From Phaseolus vulgaris (Eukaryota > Streptophyta > Magnoliopsida > Fabales > Fabaceae), in contig NC_023758.2 of NCBI RefSeq assembly GCF_000499845.2, forward strand, positions 15,864,927 to 15,928,926: 64,000 nt of DNA, in the 5' to 3' direction. Under the pieces are notes generated by a model that ran no database searches, was not told the DNA's origin, and worked only from the letters and a program-made list of their open reading frames with translations. The position numbers and the translations under genes are program-made. This document shows positions 56,701 to 64,000 of this stretch, piece after piece (the stretch's first letter is position 1; each line of letters starts with the position of its first letter).

Positions 56701-56813
56701 CGTTCAGAATAACCGAGGCGCTCGGGAACGGCGCCTACCGCTTAGAAACATTGGAAGGAGGGGCGATTCCTCGCACTTGGAACGCCACGCACCTCAAGTT
56801 ATATTACAGTTAA
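53763..56813 (+). pseudogene. Pol of the Tat element: RT, two RNase H domains, integrase
   Basis: RT: VLVKKSNGKWRMCVDFTDLN, DSYPLPSIDALVDSAAG, FLDAFSRYNQIKMHP, VMPFGLKNAKATYQRLMD, AYVDDMVV (active site). First RNase H: PIYFVSKVL...RYQALEKAALAVIF, followed by EFDIKYEPRGPIKGQIFADF. Second RNase H (about 54985-55380): WVLLVDESSNQQGSGAGVIL, NNNQAEYEALIAGILLAKE, MAKSDSLLVTGQVTGEF, NARADLLAKLAS, all four acidic positions present. Integrase: zinc-binding HEGICGSHVGGRALASRTLR with CCKQCQQH, GIDILGPFPLA, VSDNGT followed by TAG (56178-56180), HPQTNGQVELANR, TGA at 56391-56393, and the C-terminal WTGPFRITEALGNGAYRL. Otherwise open. The two internal stops and the upstream TAG abolish a full product. Confidence 0.9.
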
Positions 56814-57234
56814 AAGCTTTGTAAGTAAAAACAAACACGAAGAGTTTGCAAGCTTTCTGTTAAAACAATTTGAAGGGGGCACTCTTTTTTCCCTAAGGAG
56901 GGTTTTTAATGAGGCCACCCAATAAAGAAGAGTTTTCGAAGTTTAAAGTGTTTTAGATTGCATGCTTGTTGTTGTTACGAAAGTTTTAAAAAAAGACCTT
57001 GTCACTCGAATGTGACTTAAGGCGAGTTTGGAGTTATGTTGCATGCTTTCTAAAAAGTTAAAAGCTCCCATCGCTTTTCGACGATTGGCGGCATCCGTTA
57101 AGTTGAAAGTCCTCATCGTCTTTCGGCGATCGGAGGCACCAGCAGCGTTTAAAGACCTCAACGCCCTCGCGCGTCTTGAGGCGAGAAAGAGATAAAGACC
57201 TCCTCGCCGTCGAGCGAGTGCAGGCGAGAAGGAG
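56814..57234 (+). other. Spacer after pol in the Tat element
   Basis: Non-coding. The block CCTCGCCGTCGAGCGAGTGC near 57200 is a degenerate early copy of the 37-bp repeat unit found downstream. A small ORF on the minus strand here is a shadow of the repeats. Confidence 0.5.
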
Positions 57235-57428
57235 AAAAAGTCCTCAGTGCCTCCAGGGGAGAGAAGATGTAGCCTCTGGGGCAATGTAGAGGCACGAGTA
57301 AAAAGTCCTCAGTGCCTCCAGGGGAGAGAAGATGTAGCCTCTGGGGCAATGTAGAGGCACCAATAAAAAGTCCTCAGTGCTTCCAGGGGAGAGAAGATGT
57401 AGCCCCTGGGGCAATGTAGAGGCACGAG
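57235..57428 (+). repeat. 65-bp tandem repeat, three copies
   Basis: TCCTCAGTGC begins at 57241, 57306 and 57371, a period of 65. Each unit contains AGAAGATGTAGCC and GGCAATGTAGAGGCAC. The copies differ at a few bases. Confidence 0.9.
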
Positions 57429-57577
57429 TTAAAGACCTTCTCGCCGTCGAGCGAGTTCAGGCGAGTTAAAGACCTTCTCGCCGTCGAGCGAGTTCAGGCG
57501 AGTTAAAGACCTTCTCGCCGTCGAGCGAGTTCAGGCGAGATAAAGACCTTCTCGCCGTCGAGCGAGTTCAGGCAAGA
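57429..57577 (+). repeat. 37-bp tandem repeat, four copies
   Basis: TAAAGACCTTCTCGCCGTCG recurs from 57429, 57466, 57503 and 57540, period 37. Units contain CGCCGTCGAGCGAGTTCAGG. It directly follows the 65-bp array. Confidence 0.9.
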
Positions 57578-58209
57578 TAAATTCTTCTCGTCTCGAACGA
57601 GTTCAGGTACGGTGTAGAGGGTGGAAGAAGTTTGAAGGATGGCTAAGGCAGGTTCGAAGAGAACGCCTAGCTGTCCGGCTTATTGTTCTGTAACTCAGAG
57701 AGGTAAAGAAGGATTCGAAAGACGCCTCTACCCCCCAGATGAGGGAACTATAGCCAAGTTACGAAGGCAAAAGGGGGCTTACATCGCCGGGACCCTCTGG
57801 CGATTAGAAGAGATTCAGGCGATGGCAAGATTAAGGACCCATTTTGATGAGGCAGATCAGGTGAACTATGTCTTAAACTATCAGTTGGGTTGAAACTCGC
57901 TGATTAGTAAGTAGTTTCGCGCTGAAGTTCATTGCCTTAAAATTCACAAGTTATTAAAATGCTATCGTTCGAAAGTTGATAGTTGGATCGAGTTCGAAGC
58001 AGTAAGTAAGCAGTTGCGCCCGCAGAATCGCTAAGTTAAGTTCGTTTAAGCGATTTTTACAAGAAGAAGCAAAGCAAAAGAAGAGATCAAGTGAAGAAGC
58101 AGAAAATTTATGATAAAAGTGGTATCAGTTCAAGTACATCAGAATAGAGGAGAAATATTACAAGCATTGTGCAAAAAGGTATCAGGGAATAAGCAGTGGA
58201 GGGAGATGA
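57578..58209 (+). other. Spacer between repeat arrays and antisense gene
   Basis: An 84-codon ORF (57639-57893) is open on the plus strand but shows no domain or motif I recognise; it may be a chance ORF. The rest is AG-rich non-coding sequence, which should include the 3' UTR of the antisense gene. Confidence 0.4.
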
Positions 58210-60826
58210 CTAATCTTCAGAAGGCACGATCTTCCCATCCACCACTTCATTGTATAGTGACACCATGGAGAGGTCGAGATCGGGGTACTGGCAGGTGATT
58301 TGCTCCAGGGCGGCGTCGAACCCAGCGGCGAGGACTTGGGCGGAGCTCAGTTCGAGCTCTTCGTTTTGCTTTTTAAGCCCCTCGGTTTGCTGCTTCAGCT
58401 CGTCAGCTCGCTTCTTCAGTTCTTCAATTTCCCTGCGAGTCTGAGCGAGGTCTTCAGCAACGTTCTTGTTTTCTTCCCGCGCCTGGGCCAGCTCTGCAGC
58501 GATCTTTGCATTCCCCTCTCTGGCTTCGGCGAGCTCAGCCACGGCGTCATCCCTCTCTTTTTCAACTTTTCCTAAGAGTACTTCCCGATCAACCGACCTT
58601 TTCTCAAGATTCTCTACCTTGGCTACATCTGCTTTGAGTGATGCCTCCAGGTCAGCCACCTTGAGATGGTAGGGAACCAGTTTACTCTCCAGCTCGATCT
58701 TCTCTTGAGCAAGGAGGTGCAGTTTCTGGCGTAGATCGGAAGTCTCCTTGCGTGCGACCCGCAGCTCGGCGCTCATGGCATCCTCCACCCTTGAGTGGTC
58801 GATCTCTGCCATCATGAGGTTGCAAGACAACTTCTCCACCTCGATTCTTATCAGGCGATTCTCCTCTTCGAGTATGGAGATATCATCCTGAAGTTTTTTG
58901 GTGGAGCTCTCCACAGATTTTGTTATGATAGAGGGGAGATCCTCTGCCATCATTTTGAGCTTAGCCGTGAAGGGCCCCCAGATTCCTTTGACCGCGAGGG
59001 GAAGGCTTGCAGCCGCTGTTGGTGGAGGTGTTGGAGGAGCCTGGTGCTGATTCTCGCCACCACCCTCTTGAATTAGTTGTTGAGGTTGGGTTTCTTGGCG
59101 TGGTGGTGACGTGGGGGACTCGGTAATGATTATTGGCGAGTTATGAGCGCCTTCATCCCCGCCTGGCGCAACTTTGGCGATTGATGCAGTTGAAGGAGGA
59201 CCCTCTCCAGCAGATACGAATGGCGTGGAGGCACTCGGAGGGTTCTCCATGAAGTTGGGCTCGTTGGCCTCAACCGCAGGAAGTGCAGCCGCCAAGGGCA
59301 CTGCTTGGACTGGCGGTGTTGGAGCCGGGGGAGAAGGTGGTGTTGGTGTTGGTGTTGGTGTTGGTAGAGCAGGTGGAGTAGGTGGAGCAGGTGGTGAAGA
59401 AGGTGCCACCCTTCTCCTTTTGGTAATGAGGCCATCCTCAGTCGCCTCATCGTCCTCTTCTTCATCTTCTTGGACCACCTGAGGAGTTTTCCTCTTTGGC
59501 TTCCTCAAGATGAGTTTCTTTCGTTGAGGAGTGGGCGATGCTTCTGGAGGAGCTGGGCCTTGAGGGGGCGATCTACCCTGAGCAGCGGCGATCTCCACCA
59601 CTGAGTTAGGCACAGTTTGGGAACCCGACGCCAATCTGTGGGTTCGGGCGAGCGCCCTCAATTCAGCTAACTTGCCTTTGCCCAGCATGAGATCTGCATA
59701 GTGCAAAAATATACAAGTAAGCACAAAGGCAAAGGTGAAATGTGTGAGTACGTGTGCAAATGAGACAAACAAATGGTGCAGGAAATAAAAATCAAGTATA
59801 GTGCGCAACAAACAGGACGCCCAATAATAGATAACAGAGATGCAGCACAGGGCAAAAACCTAAATGTCAAGGTAAGTACTAACCTATGTGAGCTTCAAGT
59901 TGGTCCTCGAAGAACTCGAAGGAGATTATTGAAGAGGTGGGAAAGGTGATGTTAGCGGCTGCCACGCTCTTCCAGAAGAGGCATAGGTCCTTGTCCAACT
60001 CGCCCATGTTGTCGGGGCTTCTTGGCCTTCTGAAGCTTTCCTTGGAGTCCTTATTTCCCTTGTTTACCCAGTACAAGGGAAAGTCGTCGAGCAGCGAAGG
60101 GTCTCGATCATTCTGGCACACTTGGACGAACTTTCCCTTCCAATCTTTGTAAGATTGCTGGAAGATAGAGAGGATCGACCTCCCAGCAATTCCGTTCAGG
60201 CTCACCCAAAGGCGATCTCCAGGATTCTTGGCCTCGAACAGGAAAAGGAAGACATCTACCGAGGCCGGTAGTCCCAAATGCGCGCACATAATTTGGAACG
60301 CCCGCACGAATGCCCAGCTGTTGGGATGGAGCTGGGCGACGGCGATGTTGAGCTCGGTCAATAGTTCCCGTTCAAAACGGGTGAAGGGAAGTCTGAGTTT
60401 CACCTTCTTGAAGAGAGTGGTATAAAGGAAGCAGAACAGTTCGTCGTTGTTCCCCTCGTCATCCGCGCAGATTGGCACGTCGGGGGGGCAAGGCAGCACC
60501 ACCAGTTTGTCGTCGTGCTCCTTGTGGAACGAAAGATTGGGTTGGTCCCCTTTCTTCAACCTTAGCACCGCCAGCGCAGAGTTTACTGAAGAAGTCTCCT
60601 TTAGCAAAGTCGGGGTGGCCCATGGGTAGAGTTTCTTGAAGTCTGGAGTGGGAATGGAGGCTCCTCCGGCGACTGGGGGAGTTGCCTGAGCAAGGTCGGG
60701 ACGAGAGGTTGCAAGCCTCTCGGCCTGGGAAGAGGGAGCACCAGATGCTCGCGGTAGGTTTTGCGCTTGGGATGGAGGGTTTCGTGACGAAGGAGGAGGA
60801 TTCGCGGTGATATTTGAACGAGCCAT
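58210..60826 (-). CDS. Antisense accessory gene of the Tat element ('putative gypsy type transposon' family), two exons, 808 aa
   Basis: Exon 1 is 60826-59884, the intron 59883-59694 (190 bp; donor ATAG/GTTAGT, acceptor TATGCAG), exon 2 59693-58210. Exons total 2427 nt and the junction codon G/AT keeps frame (EAHI, then DLMLGKGKLAEL). Exon 1 has a Ser/Pro-rich N terminus and a globular region with SFHKEHDDKLVVLPCPPDV, LPFTRFERELLTELNIAVAQ, LHPNSWAFVRAFQIMCAHLG and VFLFLFEAKNPGDRLWVSLN, typical of PF04195 (Transposase_28). Exon 2 has a Pro-rich disordered region (PTPTPTPTPPSPPAP), then a long coiled coil (about 320 residues to the end: VEKLSCNLMMAEID, LAEAREGNAKIAAELAQARE, KKRADELKQQTEGLKKQNEE). 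Function unknown. It needs a promoter within or near the 3' LTR on the minus strand. Confidence 0.82.
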
Positions 60827-61442
60827 CGCGGGAACTGCAAAGGAAAAAGGAAGGGAAAGATGAGCGAAGGTTGCAGAGGTCGACTCGATTGTGAACGAAG
60901 GATGAAAAACGAACGAACGAAAGTTCGTTGTGATGGAAGACGATGCCCTAAGTTACGAAAAGGGAGGAGAGGAAGAAACAACCCACAGCGTATGCACCAG
61001 ACAGTTAATGGATGATGCGAATCGGTTAAAATGCAACAAATATCAACAGAGGAAGTAAAAGAGGTACCTTTCGATGATCAGATAACCGATTGAAGGGAGT
61101 TGGGGATTGAGAGAGTCGAAGAGCGTCGTGGGTTTGCAAAGAAGACTCAGAGCGTTTCGAAGGCAGAAAGATGATGAAACAGTAAAAATGAAAAGGGTTT
61201 AAGGGTTTTTCAAACGATTTTGGAAGCGCAAACGACAGCTAAAGATAACCGTTGATGAAGCCACGTGTCGCGCGATTGGAAAGGTGTTTGGTGGAGCGTC
61301 AGAAAAGCAGAAGGTACGAACGTTTGGAATTCTGTGCCAGCGCCACGTAGATCGGCAGTGACGTGACCACTTAGTCTTTTCGCTGGACAAGTCTTCGCTT
61401 AAGACTGGGGGGCTTGTGTACCGCCCAGGTAGTCGGAAGTGA
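60827..61442 (-). other. Upstream side of the antisense gene, up to the 3' LTR
   Basis: On the minus strand this is the 5' flank of the 60826 start. On the plus strand it ends with the purine tract AGACTGGGGGGC (61402-61413), then TGTACCGCCCAGG at 61417 and TGACGTGG at 61443. No convincing minus-strand TATA box identified. Confidence 0.5.
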
Positions 61443-62197
61443 TGACGTGGCAGCAGGCGTGTTAAGCAGGGCTCATGGCTGGCAGAAGGGAGGGAAGTCG
61501 GGGGGCTCGTGTAGTCGCCAGTCCTTAAGTTGGCGTGCTCCGATCTCTAGCAAACCTAAACAGGCGGTCACCGGGTTGAGACCAAGTGATCAGAGATCGC
61601 CGAAACGAGGACATCGCCGAAGGATCAGAGAGGTGAAGTAGATCATGAAGGCGGACGGCGAGACCACAGGGAAGGTGTGTATGAAGGCACCCGTGCTCGC
61701 CACACAGAAGAGATCACGCTCCAAGGCAGCTATGCGCTAAGTTGTTTCATGCGTAAGTAACTTAGCCAAAAGCCTGAAGAGTAAGAAGTGGCGTCCAAGT
61801 CAAAGATGCTTCAGATGGTGACACGTGTACAGCTGGATGCGAGCCACGTGTCCAGATGTGTAACTGTCAGGAAAGAGAAAGTGCACAGGTATATAAGAGA
61901 TTCTAACGAACTTCTGAGGTACGTTCGTTTTAGATTACTTCTTTTACGCTTGCGAGAACTAGAGTACGCTGAGAGAGAATTTTGCACGGTTCCAGAGAGT
62001 TCTTGAGTTTTCTCTTAGTATTTGGTGATTCAGTCGCTGACTTGGGCATCGGAGCGTGATCGGCCGCAGCGGCGCCGTTCTGTCTTTTTGCAGGTTCTTG
62101 AGGTGAATCAGAGCGAAGGACGGAAGCTAACACGGCGCAGAGTCGATCCAGATCTGACGAGGCAAGGTTCTTGCGTCGTGGTCAACAGGCAGGATCA
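61443..62197 (+). repeat. 3' LTR of the Tat element
   Basis: Matches 50181-50935 over the full 755 bp with about 17 differences. It ends GGCAGGATCA, followed by AGTCT. TATA box at 61890. Confidence 0.9.
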
Positions 62198-62202
62198 AGT
62201 CT

Positions 62203-62797
62203 TAAAAAAATAATGGAGTTTTTGAATAATATTATTTTTTATTATAAATAAAAAGAATATACTAATACTTATTTATCCATATTTATAGTATTGAATCAAC
62301 TATTTACTCTTAAAAAATAAATTTTTATTTTAAATTTAATTAAAAAGGTTTTCCAATATAATCTAAGATAAATAATATATTAAAAAATATAATCAAAATG
62401 ATTCATCTGTGAATAAAAAATTAAAAGTTTGAAAAATATTAATTAAAAATATAAATACTTAATAAATTATTTCTTGGTTAAAATTTTAACCAAAACCTTA
62501 TAATTTAATAACTTGGTTTATCATATTTCAGCTAACAACTATTAAATTTTAAACTTTCAGCTTCTCGTTAGTCTTGTTAGCGTTTTTAGATGACTCTCCC
62601 ATTAATTTTGTCACACATAGTCATAAACTACAATATTGATTAAATTTAATACAAAAATATGTAATAATTTAGGTTTTGAGATTACCCAAGTCAAAACTTC
62701 AATAATAATATATAATCAGAATTAATATCTTATTTTATATTATATATAATTCATATATTATCTAAATAATTTCATTGACAAATAAATATTAAAAAAT
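62203..62797. other. Intergenic, AT-rich
   Basis: Strongly AT-rich with no ORF or element end; contrasts sharply with the GC-richer LTRs on both sides. Confidence 0.6.
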
Positions 62798-64000
62798 TGT
62801 ACCGTCCCGTATCCGGGCGTTGACAAAGTCAAGGTCAAAGTCAACATCTGGACTCAAAGTCAACATAAGGCGTCGCCTAGGTGAAGAAACACCAAGTGCC
62901 AGCATCGTCACGAGGAAGCGTCGCCAAGGCAGGGCGTCGCCTAGGTGAAGGCGTCGCCCAACCAGGTCGTCGCCAAGATTAAATATCACTAAGGCAAGGC
63001 AATCACAGTGTGGTTCCCCGATATCCATGGGTAGGAAAGACCGTGGAGGGAGCGATGCCGTGAGAAGGCCTTAAGTCCCGATAAATCCGGGGTAGTGATA
63101 AAGAGAAGAGAAAGGTGGCTTCAAGGTCATACTGGTAGCACCGGTGTAGGGCAGCCTGACTCGTGAAGTACCCCTGTCGCCCCAGAGACGCCTTTGGGAC
63201 AGATACGACTCAAGAGGAGGGTCACGCCCAGGGTAGCCAGGCGCAGGGTACGAGAGGAAGGCAGATACGCTCTCAAAGTGAGTGACTAGATGTTTGGGGG
63301 TATGAGTTGACACCCAAAAAGTCACCTCTAGCGCAGATGCACTCCCAGGTAGGAGGACTCACACGAAGAAACGCCCCCAGATGGGGTCACGGCGCTGTGA
63401 GGTCCTCCACGTGTACAACAGCCAGGTCAGAATAGAAACGCCACTTTGTCAGTTACAAGGTAATTAAAGTTATTTAATACAGTTTCCGTTTCGAGCGTTT
63501 AAGGTACTATAAAGGCTCCCAAGCGTTTCAACGTCTTAAATGCGCTACGTTTTCTAATTAAACGCGCTAATTAAATGCGCTACGTTTTATGATTAAAAGC
63601 GCTTTAAGGCGCTTTAAATGCTAGGGTAGCTTAAATAGTGCTTTGGATGTTGGAAACGGGGTTGGAACTTTTGGCAAATTTTCCAGAAACTCTCTAGTTG
63701 CTTGCTCGAGCCGTGAGGTTACGTACAAGGGACTGGGGAAAGATCTTTGCCAGAAGGAGAAAACATACACTAGACACAGTTTCCTTTTTACCCCCTTGAG
63801 AGTGCCATACGCGGTGCTCCGATACGGAGGTTCATAGTTTTTGGTGTTTCTTGTTGGCTGACTTGAGCGTCGGAGTGCAAACGGCCGCTAGGGCGCCCTT
63901 TTTTCCTTCTTTGCAGGAATCCACAGGTAACCAGTGGGAAGGAGTCCCTAGCTGACGGTTGAGGTCGCGCACGAAGACGTCCCAGGTCAACCGGACGGAA
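62798..64000 (+). mobile_element. Partial LTR of a second Tat-like element
   Basis: Begins TGTACCGTCCCG in AT-rich flank. It contains ACTATAAAGG near 63506 (TATA-like). Near the right edge TGACTTGAGCGTCGGAGTGC and CGGCCGCTAGGGCGCCC align with the Tat LTR at 50775-50815 (CTGACTTGGGCGTCGGAGCG, CGGCCGCAGCGGCGCC), followed in both by TTCTTTGCAGG / TTTTTGCAGG. So it is a related but distinct LTR running past the window edge. ORFs inside are not supported. Confidence 0.6.

Larger units (their letters stand above)
50181..62197 (+). mobile_element. Ty3/gypsy retrotransposon, Tat lineage, with antisense gene
   Basis: LTR-like ends at 50181-50935 and 61443-62197 (755 bp each), flanked by AGTCT (50176-50180 and 62198-62202). 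The plus-strand order is gag-protease, RT, RNase H, second (plant-type) RNase H, integrase. A 1.4-kb spacer with tandem repeats and a spliced antisense gene precede the 3' LTR. The second RNase H and the antisense ORF between pol and the 3' LTR are hallmarks of the Tat branch (Ogre/Retand relatives). GC content is clearly higher than in the surroundings. About 17 differences between LTRs by eye (roughly 2%). Three in-frame stops in gag-pol make it non-autonomous now. Confidence 0.93.

Noticed and set aside
57639..57893. 84-codon ORF between the tandem repeats and the antisense gene
   Set aside because: No motif or homologue recognised; could be a chance ORF, so not called as a gene.

Overview
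This window is plant nuclear DNA, most likely from a Phaseoleae legume (bean or cowpea type). That placement is inferred from the LINE, copia and CACTA families and from one spliced EDR2-like gene, not from a marker gene. Only one ordinary host gene is visible: a nine-exon minus-strand gene at 16390-19992 encoding an EDR2_C (DUF1336) domain protein. It has a probable GC-AG intron and a myristoylation-type N terminus. No tRNA, rRNA or CRISPR array was recognised.

Layout. 1-2225 is AT-rich DNA with the end of a CACTA element and low-complexity TAATAT tracts. 2226-14982 is a single 5'-truncated LINE of about 4.3 kb cut into five pieces by four insertions: a minus-strand copia solo LTR, a truncated copia LTR, a 1.8-kb gypsy-like solo LTR, and a 4.7-kb minus-strand gag-only copia element. 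14983-16389 is intergenic and carries a CACTA-like MITE. 16390-21145 is the EDR2-like gene with its leader and TATA box. 21146-26648 is AT-rich intergenic DNA with a 27-bp minisatellite and a 121-bp TRIM-like LTR.

26649 to about 45560 is a minus-strand CACTA (En/Spm) transposon with decayed TNP2 and TNPA-type genes. Its second gene is split by a 12.3-kb copia element (28057-40358, TSD CTTAC). That copia element's integrase is in turn split by a 5.4-kb gag-protease-only LTR element (31479-36915, TSD CTTTG) whose LTRs look identical apart from a hexamer repeat. 46011-48071 is another copia LTR containing a solo LTR of a related family.

50181-62197 is a Ty3/gypsy Tat-lineage element. It has gag-protease, RT, two RNase H domains and integrase on the plus strand, and a spliced antisense gene of the 'putative gypsy type transposon' family before the 3' LTR. 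The right edge (62798-64000) is the start of a second LTR of related type.

How the parts relate. Target-site duplications let most insertions be ordered: LINE, then copia and gypsy; CACTA, then copia, then the gag-protease element. None of the polyproteins appears intact except the gag-protease ORF at 33834-36089 and the antisense gene at 58210-60826. A 16-bp inverted repeat (AAACAACCGATTGTTT and variants) recurs through every copia-family piece, in LTRs and inside coding regions. It is the most pervasive signal that ordinary annotation does not explain. I did not find a new host biological system; the most unusual material is in the mobile elements.
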